From assembly GCA_018466975.1 (NCBI GenBank), contig CM031559.1:1364001-1428000 (forward strand): a DNA stretch of 64,000 nt, given 5' to 3'. The notes under the pieces were generated by a model. That model searched no databases. It was not told the origin of the DNA and saw only the letters and a list, made by a program, of their open reading frames with translations. The position numbers and the translations under genes are program-made. The stretch comes from Sparassis latifolia. Lineage: Eukaryota; Basidiomycota; Agaricomycetes; Polyporales; Sparassidaceae. Of this stretch, positions 31,274 to 42,470 are shown piece after piece. Within the stretch, counting starts at the first letter, position 1; each line of letters begins with the position of its first letter.

Positions 31274-32922
31274 CGAAAGACCTCACAAGTGACCTTATTC
31301 AAGAATTTCAAGGACAAGGTACTCTACTGTGGGACAACTACGGAATCGATGACGAAATCATTGTAAGTGGCTCTATTCTCATGAGAAGGGAAGGCAGCTC
31401 ACAGGTCCCTCTAGCCATTCACAAATGAGTTTCCGCGAGCAGACATTCATGAAATGATATCATCGGATCTGCTTCACCAGATCATCAAAGGCTCCTTCAA
31501 GGACCACCTCGTCACCTGGGTTGGAGAGTATTTGGTCACAGAACATGCCGAGAAGCGCGCCAACGAGATCATGGACGACATAGATTGACGGTGAGTTAAG
31601 CCGTCCATGTCAAGCAATCCTTTACTCACGGAACCATAGAATTGCCGCTGCTCCACCGTTTCCAGGCCTCAGGCGATTCCCTCATGGATGACGTTTTAAG
31701 CAGTGGACAGGCGACGACTCTAAAGCACTGATGAAGGTACGAACATATTGTTTGTACGATTCCCCGCGCTCACCTACTGTAAGGTATACCTCCGGCAATT
31801 GCTGAGTATGTACCGCGGAGATGGTTCGGGCCCTTAGTGCATTCCTTGACTTCTGCTACCTCGTGAGAAGAACCGATTTCGATGAAGAGACCCTCGCTGC
31901 TGTACAAAACTCCATCCAGCGATTTCATTGCCACAGGGAGATCTTTCGGACATGCGGTGTGCGAGAAGACTTCTCTCTGCCTCGACAACACTCTGTCATA
32001 CACTACCCAGACCATATACGAGAATTTGGAGCACCAAATGGTCTCTGCTCATCCATCACCGAGTCACGACACATTACTGCCGTCAAGAAGCCGTGGCGTC
32101 GCTCGAGTCGGTACAATGCGCTCAGCCAGATGCTGCTGACCAATCAACACCTTGACAAGTTAGCCGCTCTGCGCACACATTTTGTCGAACGAGGTATACT
32201 TGCGCCTGCCCGTCTGCCCCCTCCTACACCATTCGACGATGATGAAGAGGAAGCGGGGCCTATTGACGATGACCGTGTTTTAGCGGAGGTCATATTGGCT
32301 CGGACAAGAGGTATGCAATTTAACATTCCGCCGTCTCTCACCACGACTGACATTGCATCAAGAGCGATCCTACCCCATTATCTAGATGAACTTGCCGCAG
32401 ATATCAGTCAACCCCAGCTTCCGGTGCTCACACGTCGATTCCTGTACGATCAGATTCACCGACACGATCCGGATGCAATATCAAGTAATGTTGTCGAACT
32501 GGATGACTGCCCGATTGTCATCAATAAGATCTCCATTTTCCACTCTGCCGTCGCCATTTTCTACGCACCCAGTGACATTTCTGGTATCCATGGAATGCGA
32601 CGTGAGCGAATACGATCAACACCATCATGGCATGGTCACCCTCGGAGAGACTGCGCTTTTGCAGTTGAAGATGACTCACAACCCGGGTTCAAGGGTATGA
32701 GTGTCGTGCGAATACTCCTATTTTTTTCATTCCAGCATGACAACATCAACTATCCCTGCGCTCTGGTGGAGTGGTTCAGGCGACGCGGAGGGCAGTTGAT
32801 GCGAAGACGGGATGTGGATTGTAGAGCCAGAGTATAAATACGGTCAGCGTGTCATTTCTGTTCTGCACGTTGATTCCCTTCTGCGCAATGCGCACCTCCT
32901 TCCTGTTTTTGGTCCTCGGCCA

Positions 32923-33092
32923 CATCAGGAAAAGTCAACTCTTGGTTAGCTCCCTTATTGCCTTGATTAAGGAGGTCTGCCTCCTTATTTGGCCAATTAA
33001 GGTGAATAAGGAAGAATAATAATGAGGATCTCCTTAAAATTTCCTCGATCAAGGGAATAATCTGGGTAAGCAAGAGTTGACTTTTGCTGATG
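32923..33092. mobile_element. 170-bp hairpin / MITE-like inverted repeat
   Basis: The ends are inverted copies of CATCAG(G/C)AAAAGTCAACTCTTG; the partly matched arms continue toward the centre. The interior is AT-rich, with CTCCTTATT-like repeats. No coding capacity and no clear target duplication; it lies just beyond the end of the Plavaka transposase frame. Confidence 0.55.
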
Positions 33093-36000
33093 CACTGCCT
33101 CTCAAATTTCCCTTCTATCACTCACTTGATTGCTTTGAAGCTTTCTACGTTAATAAATATGCTGATCATCACACGAACGAGATTGTATTTTAGACTGTAG
33201 ATAGTACAATTCTATGTCCGACTCATTCAGGGTATATGGCTTGCGTGGGTTGTATGGTATTGACACGACTTGACTGTGGTGACATCTGGCGAAGAAAAGC
33301 CAAGCATGGCACCATAACTACCAGACATTCCATACGCACCAGAGCGTGCCAGACTTGTGCGAGATTGCTGATGCATGGTCTCTTTCACCTCCACGTTGTA
33401 TCCTAGTCTAGGACCATGCACTACGTATCCTCTGAGTACGCCCCAAGGGAACATCGAAGTGGCGTTGCCGTTGACAGGCTGTCACGGCATCCCTTGCATT
33501 TGCAGCATGTCGAAGTTCGATATTGTCGTCTGAGGACGAGGTTGAACTTGACATGTTGCGCCTACGCGCTCAATTCTCGCCGTATGTGCGATATATTGTC
33601 CTCGCTATCCCGTGTGTTCATTGGAACTCTTGCCCACCACGAAATCTGACCCACGAGGTAGTCCCCAGAGGGCAGTTGCTCATAATTTCAGCCTCTATTA
33701 GAAAGGAACGACTGTTTTCCGCTAACTCGAGGCGGCGGAACTTGCTCGGAGACGAGAGCGGGCAGAATTGCCACAAAACAAATAGCGCTCAACAACTGTG
33801 TAAAAAGGACACTTTCACTTTTGGGTCGGGAGAGCTTGCTCTCCGAGCAAGTACTTCTCGTATTCGCCAAATGGGCTCTATGAGATAAGTTCCATTCAGC
33901 TTCTTGTTGCAATAGGGAAGTGATTTCGACTCTGGCCCTATTCTATTTGAGGTTTCTCGTGGGTCAACGGAGATGTTTCTGGGGCGTTAGCGCTTGGGTG
34001 CTGTGAGTGCAGATTCCTTGCTTCTGTTGTATACGATTGACGTGTGAAAATCTCAAGAAGATGTATTTCTCCACAGTGTCATTATCGTATGGAGGATGGC
34101 CACTGAACTGTATGTACACTCGAATGGCCTCTGACAGCACACCTACCAGGCTGCAATCCCTTTTCTCATCGCAATAAGTTTTAGGACAGGAGCGTCATTC
34201 CAGGCGCAATGGCAGAGCTGGGTCCGCGAGGACATCGATCGGATCAGACGATGGACCACGAACCCCTTGGGTTCATATTGCAGGTCCTGTATTCCCTCAA
34301 ATGACATTCGTGCCGCCTTTCCTCTACTGTATGGCTGAATGAAGACACTTCTGGTTACTCCTCGGGTACTACTGGCCATCGGATACGCGTCTTCTAGCCC
34401 GGAACTCTTGTACGAGTAGTTTGTTGGTTGTTCAGCAATATTTCTTCTGGGTTTGGCTCTTCGCCTCACGAAGGTATTGAAAAATGTCGATCTCTTGTTT
34501 TACTGGTGGTCTTGGTCTATCATTCCTTCTCTGTGTTGCCCTATGCCACTCACCCCAATGGCGCGAACTATCTCGTTCCCTTCCGTCTTCCGGGTCTACT
34601 TCTGCGGGCATGTCACAACTAAGGTTTTAACTAACATGAAGATGGTTATCAATCTACTGAACTTCGAGATGCGGCCAGAGCTCTAGTCCAAAGCCTGCAC
34701 CCCTGTCGCACCCGCATCGCGCCCAGTGTGCGCTCACTATTAACATACTCAAGAATAAATCCAAACATGACTTGCCGCATCACGAGCAGTACTACTGTGG
34801 GCAGCATTACTCATACTTGGTGCGATTTTTTTGCCCTCACCGAATTTGCGCTCTGGACACCCACTTACTACCATCAATGTCTATATTTAGTGGAGAGACG
34901 TTCGGACAGCGTGCATAGACGATCGGGTTCGTCTCCTCCCTGCAGCCGGACTGGATGCGTATCGTAGGTGGTCATGGGCGGCAGTACCCGCTGTCATTTC
35001 GGCCATCGCCCTTGCAGTGGATCCTGAAGCTTGAAGGCACAGGGAGGCGCAGCACCTTCGCCCTTCTTGGTCCCAGCGGGATGCCATTTGATCTCCGTCG
35101 TCGTCCTTTGTCTTCTCTTTTTCTTGTTATCGATTGTTTTCGCTCGTGAATCTGTCTCAATACGCGGCGAGCTCTCTGATGCTGGTCTTCACCTCTACTC
35201 CGCTCGGTCAATGAACGACCCGTCTAGCCGCACAGCCTCACGTGTAAGCTATCTTTCACCTCGACAGCATGTTCACCGTCATATATATTTCTTATCGATA
35301 GTGCATCTAGCGAAGGGCGCAGCCGCACCTCATCTTCGGTCTTCCTCAGAAATACGTGGGACAGGTTACAGCAGCACCTTATCTGCGATGACTCTTCGCC
35401 GTCAAGCCTCAGTGCGTTTTGGGCATCACAGACCCGCAAATCATGACGAATACCTCCGCGAAACGTGGCGGAGCGATGGCCATAGTTATCGGCGTCGCAC
35501 CACGGATGGAGTGTGTTGCATGTGAGATGTCATCGCTTGTCTGCGTCGTTGCATATTGAGTGCCATTTTGACGACACATCACTTATGTCCGTCGACCGCG
35601 AGAGACACGTGTAGAAATCGACCCTGCACTATCGCTCTTGTAGAAAATAAAAAAACAAATTGATATTGTCGTCGCGCGAACCTCGAGCGCGATACCACTC
35701 CCGCGAATTGCATGCAGCGACATGGAAGACCAACACGTGGCCTTATCGGAGGGTCCCGCGGACGCAAAACGCGAACGCGCGCAAAATGCGAGGCACGCCT
35801 CCACAACTCCCGGCAACAAAGCAAGTCAACATTCCGTGAGAGAGTGCCCATATTCCCATACCGCGCTGCGGCTCGCACGGTCGAACGCGTGTCGGACGAA
35901 GAACCTGCCCGGCGAGCTGCGGATGGACGCCGTCGGGTGGTCGGGTGCCGCAGAAGCTGAACGGGGAAGCACTCTGAAGGCACGGAACCAGAAGAGGACA

Positions 36001-37961
36001 GCGCCAAATTACGGGAGACGCCACAGTGTAAGGATTCAGAAGGGAGTTCAGTAAGGAACAGACCGTCCGATGAAGAGGGGGGACTGAATGGTGGAGCCTA
36101 TCAGACCCCATGGCCATCTCCTGTGCCAATCTCCAGCGAAGCGCGGTGTTCCGAAAATACGTTCCGAGATCCGCATGCGGGATGATGACTGAATTTATGA
36201 GCACACTCCATGCATGAACGCGCAGAAGCAAGAGCTAGAATATTGAAGGCGAGAGCTGGGGAGCCCAAGTTGGAGCCCGCGGCAAGCTGGATCCTGGAAC
36301 GAGGGATGCCATGAAGACCCGATGAAGACGAAGACATCGGAGACACCGAGGGTACTTTCCATTGCGGATGATCGTCGATAATCAATGGTCGCAGCGTCTC
36401 ACATTCCGATTCGCCCGGCGATGCCTAATACGAACGTGCCCACGGATTTGCTCGGGCCAGCGGATCCCGTATTCGAGCCATGGCGCAATCGGAAGTCGAA
36501 GGCCGCAGCTGAAATGAAACTTTCCTGCAACCAACTTCGGGATATTTGTAGCATTGCGTCATTGCAGTCCAGGAGCGATGATCAGTGACGTTTGGGTGTT
36601 GGCGAATTCTGAATGTTTCGAGCCTTTGCGACAACTTTCTATGTGGGAGCCATCGTATCGATGAGATGGGGGGACTTTGGCAGTGATGTCAATCGGGGAG
36701 AGACGAGGATGAGGCCGGGTGGATCGAAGTTATCCAGTGTGAAGATAACCGTATTACAAGGATGCTGGATAGCCAAAATGTACTTAGATCCTACAGATAC
36801 CGGAGCCGCGAAAAAGGCCAACTTGATGTAGCAAGAAGCCGACGGCGAGGGGTCGATTATTGTATTTGGACACAATCTTGACAAACGAAGGAGAGGGCTG
36901 CAGCCCACGACACGTCGACTCTGCTCAGCACGTAAAAGGCCTGTCGATCGATCGCCAGCTTGCAAGCCAAATTCAGGCCGTACCACAGGCGAACAGTTGA
37001 AGGAGGAGTTCTTGAACCGACCAAGCGATCGCAAATAAATGCACTGAGCCAACTGTGGAAACACCATTGTCTTGCTCCCGCCAGTGGAATCATGAGGGCG
37101 GTAGGCCCTTATATGGTGCCGTCAACTGTGAGAGACGTTAGTACGTCAGCGTACTATCGATTTCTTGATCTTTACCAGTAGTGATGGTGTATACACAAGA
37201 GGGGGAATCAGGAGATCAAAAGGGTGTCGAGTTTGTCGCGTACAATATTTGTCACCTGGAGGCACGGTTAAATCATGTGTCATGCGTGTCGAAAGGTCAG
37301 GCCTTCAGGGCCAGAATCCGCCGGTGATGAAAACACAGAACATAACCATTGTGAGACCATAAAGCCGAAAGTCGTGACCGAGCAATTATTCTGAGGATGA
37401 TGTTCATGAAGGAAGGCGGCGACGAGTTTTGGTTACATTTGTTAGCGAAGGACCTAAATTTGCGCAGCTAGAAACTTCGGCTGCTCGGAAAATTTCACCT
37501 CTGTTGCTCCTCCGCTTCATCCAGGGACTTCGTGGCTCTTCTCTTACTGGCCGAGAACTTTTCAGGTCAAGAACAGGTATAGACATGGCAACTCTATTAT
37601 CCCTCGGACCCAGTCTCATGCCCCGTGCAGGACCAGTTCTAGTTCCGCAGTCTGCCGCCGGTCCCTGCGAGAGCCAACCACTGTGGGGGAGAGTATATTG
37701 ACAAGTGTGGAGGAAGCAGAGGCTGGCCGGGAAGAGAACATTATTGAAGGTGAGTGAATGAAAACCTCGTGTCGGTCAGCGGCAGAGGGCATGGGCTAGG
37801 AAGCGCGTGCGGGCGGTGCAGCCGAATGCTTTGTGATGCTGCCTGTTTTGGGCAGCCATGGCTCTCGCGCTACTTATAATCCATGACTCATTTGACTCCG
37901 TCTTGTTCAATGATCAACCCTTGCCTCCTTCAGTTCTGTTCACTTACCGAGGGTCTTCCCT
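33093..37961. other. Gene-poor 4.9-kb region, no supported gene
   Basis: Many overlapping short frames occur on both strands, the longest being 35031-35525 (+) with a hydrophobic stretch, 35743-36231 (-), 36639-37067 (-) and 35722-36054 (+). None has a recognisable domain, consistent splice sites or a partner exon. The stretch may contain decayed genes or transposon remnants that I cannot identify. The last 250 bp before 37962 are presumably the RING-gene promoter. Confidence 0.45.
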
Positions 37962-39505
37962 ATGATTTCCCTTAATCCCGGCTCGCTCTGCGACGTCTGC
38001 GCAGAGGAGTATGGCCCGCACAACTACCCTCATTCCATTCCTTGTGGTGAGTCTTGCATCAGATGGAAATTTTATTCCGGCCGAAGTCTTAGCAAATTTT
38101 TTTTGGTTCGTCCACTCGTAGGACATGTACTATGTCTCGACTGCTGCAACAACATACTCCAGAAAACGTCGCCACGTCTTACTCCCTCCTGTCCTTTCTG
38201 TCGCGTGCAGTTCACCAGCGACGACATTCGTTTGATTCGTCTTGACTTCGGCTCCAGCGGCTATGCGACTCCCCGCACAGGTATCATCGAGGCCAACCAC
38301 CAGCCTGCCGATGGGAGCGATGATGATATCTTGCTGTTGAACCCCGGCCTTCTCAAAACACGCGCAGAGGCGCGGCGGCTCGAGTACAAAGTCGCCAAAG
38401 TCGCAGCGAAGAAGTGTTCTGTCGAGGAGGTCACGACACTCCACAAGGAGCTTCAGGTGTGGTTGACGTCTGACTCCAAGCCCGATGATCAGGTTCGTGT
38501 CGATGTTCTCTTCAACAAGGGGATCTTGGCTGATACATGACATGGACGTACAGGTCTCTTCTCTTCAGCTCAGCGCCGCCCTGCTACGTGCCATTCTCGT
38601 GAACCATCTCGCACATTCTGAGGCCACCAAGCATGCTAAGAGTGTCGAAGCGAACCTCAGGCAGAAGTTGGAGGAAGCTGAGTCGGATAAGACTCAGCTA
38701 GAGGCGGAACTGCGCAAGTGAGTACATAGCTTGTCATTCTTGCATATAGGTACTGATTAGGTATTCACAGAGTGGTACGGTACCTTCATTATCACGATTT
38801 AGCATGGTCATTGACATTATTTTGTCTAGCGAGCGCAATATTCGGCGAAGGCGCAGGAATGTCAGTCCCTTCGCGCAGAGTTTAGTCGTCACAAGATCAA
38901 GACTGTGGCACCGAGCCTCGGGGTACCCGCGATGCCACCCCCAGGCACCATTTCTTCTCTCCAAAACGGCGGCCTTATTTCGCCTCCTCGTCCTCAGTCT
39001 ACTTCTTCTATTCTTCCTTCTGCACGTTCAGGCGCTACTTCTCCGACTTCTCCTACACGCGCTTCCTACGCGCCTTCCATTCAGTCCCCTTGCGCGCGGG
39101 AACACTAGCTCCCTTCACGCCCGGTCCCAGTCCACTGCGCCTCACTTACGATCCATGACGCCTTCCGTACGCACCGCGACACCTGCTATCACACACTCTT
39201 CATCGATAGGAGCAGAGGCTCCTCACTCTATGCCCAGCAAGGCGCGCCGGCTCTCGAGCCCTCCGCCGCCTCTAAAAATGACTCGTACCAGCAGCTCCAG
39301 CTCGGACGAGAAAGAAAAGGAGAAGCAGAGGGACGCGCGGAGGGTCCAGCTGATCCAGCGCTGGATTCCCTCTATTGACGCTGCGCACCTGCCGACAGGA
39401 AGATCGGATAGGTTTCATTCCACTTTGTCATCAGGCCACACGTCGTCCGCCGTCCCCACACCTCCACCACGATACAAGACTCCGTTTTCCGCGCACTCGC
39501 CTTAG
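37962..39505 (+). CDS. RING-finger protein with coiled coil, probable E3 ligase; C-terminal frame uncertain
   Basis: Exons 37962-38046, 38122-38492 and 38554-38717, a proposed 4-nt micro-exon 38771-38774, and an exon from 38830. The N-terminus CDVCAEEYGPHNYPHSIPCG..HVLCLDCC..CPFC is a RING zinc finger (residues about 10-65), expected to recruit an E2 ubiquitin enzyme. A coiled coil follows (EATKHAKSVEANLRQKLEEA, then RAQYSAKAQECQSLRAEF) with a Ser/Pro-rich low-complexity tail. Frame 38830 onward stops at TAG 39106-39108. The reading most like the family tail (KEKEKQRDARRVQLIQRWIP) continues in another frame to 39505, so an indel between about 39080 and 39160, or an unseen intron, is likely. 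The N-terminal two-thirds is well supported. Confidence 0.78.
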
Positions 39506-42470
39506 CGGCTGCCTCATGAGCGCTATCTATTACACGTTATACCTGTGGTCTCAGTATGATACTAGACGTCTATTGCTGAGTTGCTCCTCTTATTTGTTTC
39601 TCTACGTCATGGATTGACACTGGAACTTAGCTCCCCTTTGCCCCGTTCTGTGCACATATTTAGCCGCTTATATTTTTTCTTGGGATCCTTGGTTATTACC
39701 TTCCCGTTCAGATTTCTCCACCTCTGTGGCCGATTCCCCTTTTTTCTGTGTTTATCAACTTCAGCTTCTTTGTGCATATCTTTACGGAGTTCTACTTATA
39801 ATTCTTATCCTGTAATTTCTCTGCCTGGAATACTTCTCTGTCGAACTTCTCGAACTAACCACTCGTGTAGCAAAAATTGTCTTTTTTATCGTCTTCCTTA
39901 CCTCGCACTTAGAACGAGTTTACGATACTGAATACGAATATCACGAATTCGATGACTTTTACACGCGTTATCGTTGCCCTCTGCCCTGGGCAAGACAGAA
40001 CACACTGTGTGCGATTTGCAATTGGATGTCAGTCAGTGAGTACGCTGGCGCAGGGTTTCCCACCGTTCTGTTACCACAACGGCGGTGGTGAGAACTTTTC
40101 ACTGTGGAAGACTCAAAGCGCCGTGGTGCAGGCACAACTCTATCACGCCCGCGCGAAGACGAAGGCGAAGTGGACATCCGCGCGAGGTTATACCGATCCG
40201 AAGCCCCGCAGAAATAAGCACTGGGAAGAACACACAGCAAATTGCATGAGACTCGGATCCATGTCTCAGGCCCAGGTTGTTTCGCAAGGGTCGTGCAGCT
40301 GCATACAAGAGACGGTGCTGCTGGAGAGCTTCGCTCGATGTGACTGGCCCGTTGGGGTATGACGTGCAGTCACATGCGGTGGGGGGGGTCTGCCAGGTGT
40401 ACGTGCCGCACAGATGGACAGTGTCATGCGCCAGGCAGCAGCGTCTGTCTTGTGGGCAGAAAATTCAAAAACACAGCCCAGTATGCTGCGCTGTGTGTTT
40501 GAATGGGCGGACGGACCTTGCAGGTGGGGAGGGCACAGATAATCGCGCCGTGCAGCAGCATCTGTCGCGCTCCACGAAGAAGGCAGGAACTCCAAGCACC
40601 AAGTGCAAGTAGCCTGGGCTCTGCGTCTGTGTCAGCGGACGGACATAGTGTGAGGGGGATACTGGAACTCACTGCACACTTGGTAAGGAGGCGGAGCATG
40701 CTGTCTTACATGCCTGGCGTCAGCAGGTAGACATAGGGTGTAGGGCTACCCCTCGCTGGCGATAGGTGACCCACATGGACGGTCGTGGGGGGGTAAAGTC
40801 CATGGCTGGAGGGTGACCAGGCATGTAGGGCTTAGCCGCTTATCTGAACCGTGCATAGATCAGGGAGAGGGTAAAAGTTGCTCACCAACGCTGTTCAAAA
40901 GTGTGATAGACATGCATCAGTGCAGAGAAGTCCTATGGGAAACACCTCCGGCCATATAGAGGAAAATGCGCCGCAAATCACTGAGACAAAAATCATTCTG
41001 TGGCTGTGCTCTCCGCCTAGGGTCATCGGGCGGCACACCTAGATGGCCCCGAGGACGCGCGCATCAGAAAAGAATCCTGTATTGTTGGATCGATCGAGAG
41101 TATGCGAATATGGTGCCTTCGCTGCCAAAGCAAGTCGAAGAGTGGAGCATGGAGGGTGCTGATGGAGCGGACCGTTCGAATGAGGGAAGTGTGCAATGAA
41201 AGCCTCCAGGGCGCAGACCAACGCTTCTCCGCATCCCTGAACTTAAAACAGCGATCGGGCACGTCGCGTGGAAGAGGCTACACACGATCAGATGGGCCAT
41301 AAGCTGTGCCCTAATGCCTTGCGCGTTATTAACTGCCACTGAGATCCTGCTCAATTCTGTGAAGGAAATGCATGCCAGGAAAAGTAAAAGTCCATGCATA
41401 TGATGTCGACCCGGGGCCTTCACTCCACTGTTTCACTTCAAAGTCCTGCGCTGGAACTCCTGAAAACGCCGCATCGATCTTCTCCGATGCTACTCAGCAG
41501 GGAATATGTGTTCGGAAAGAGCCTGTATGCGGTCCAAACTGTCACTGCTAAGATGCCCGTTATGCTCGTCAGCGTGCTCAGTAATGTTGACCGCATGCTT
41601 ACCGTTTGACTTTGAAAAAATAACGTCAACAGTTACGACTGCAGGTAAGTGTTTGAACGGTCACTGCGATTATTCTTCATGTGCCCTGTTGGCGGTGCTA
41701 GACCAGTGGCACGGGCTGCAATGCATAGTCAACAAATACTGTTCTAGCAATTGCGTGTTGTTTTCTACGTTCCTCATACTGTGGCCAGGCGACCGGTACA
41801 TGATACCGAGGCAATCCGTTAAAAATACTTGGCTCACGAGGGACCCAACGCGAGCGAAAATTCTGATCGTGGGGTAGAATGGCAGTAGTGTTATCCAAGT
41901 GCTAGCATTAGACTTACCTGCCTGCATACCTAGCTCGAAATGTAGATATATTTGGTTCGATTGACGCATTTCACTGATACTTAATGACCAACGACAAGGG
42001 ATACTCACCGGAATCATTCAAGTCGACCATGTCAACATTCACGTTCATTTCACGCCATAATGTGATAGAGTAAATGGTTGTGTCTAGGTTCAATAACTCA
42101 CGGGGTCAGATGTTCGATTGGACGCAATACGCGCCTTCAAATAAGACGGGGGCAGAGCCGTCTCGGAGTAACGCGAGACGCTGTAGGAGGTACGTCGGTT
42201 AGTTGTCTTCAAATAACGCGAAACGTCCACTCTGCATTAAGCGCAATTCCAGCCTTTGGTACACATAAGACCACTGTTCAGCTGCGTATGAGTTGACGAA
42301 CTCAGTCAAGACTCAAAAGTCTTGAGCGAACTTGGAGCGTGACAAACTGTCACTTACAGGCGTGACTCAATGTAACCATGACACACACGCCCTCCACCCG
42401 TTCCGAACTGTAAATTCTCCGAGGCTGCATTGCCCGTGTCGTTCCTTTCTGAAATCTTGTATATGTCGAT
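39506..42470. other. Intergenic 3-kb region, no supported gene
   Basis: Scattered short frames on both strands, none with recognisable domains. The 40.2-40.9 kb part contains G-runs and looks non-coding. No tRNA or element ends were found. The final part holds the kinase promoter. Confidence 0.45.

Larger units (their letters stand above)
25421..31278 (+). mobile_element. Full-length Ty1/Copia retrotransposon nested in the Plavaka transposase
   Basis: Two 373-bp LTRs (25426-25798 and 30901-31273) start TGTTAG, end TTATTA and look identical by eye. They are bordered by the 5-bp duplication CGAAA (25421-25425, 31274-31278). Order gag, protease, integrase, RT, RNase H is that of Copia. Identical LTRs indicate very recent insertion. 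The primer binding site and polypurine tract are annotated separately. Confidence 0.96.
23938..32837 (+). pseudogene. Plavaka-type transposase, decayed and split by a Copia insertion
   Basis: The N-terminus (MPANLKSIERLPCTFVGC) carries a C2H2 zinc finger (C-x4-C...H-x4-H). It continues through FEGEVPFKMADFLFRKVEMS, an IILGSDKTTVS motif with catalytic-type Asp, RCPDGHFRRVVYDLAAFIAD and a CxC-like block. At 25421 it is interrupted by a Copia element and resumes at 31279 with DLTSDLIQEF, then PRADIHEMISSDLLHQIIKG, FPGLRRFP and FGAPNGLCSSITESRH. Known: Plavaka is a CACTA-like DNA transposon family abundant in Agaricomycetes. Decay seen: TGA at 31586-31588 and 31689-31691 where relatives have Arg, and single-base losses near 31780-31820 that shift the frame. 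The C-terminal part from 31821 is a long intact frame. Confidence 0.85.

Noticed and set aside
35031..35525. 164-codon frame with a hydrophobic stretch (+)
   Set aside because: No signal peptide at its start, no partner exons, no family resemblance; overlapping frames on the other strand are equally open.
36639..37067. 142-codon minus-strand frame
   Set aside because: No recognisable domain or splice context; overlaps a plus-strand frame of similar quality.
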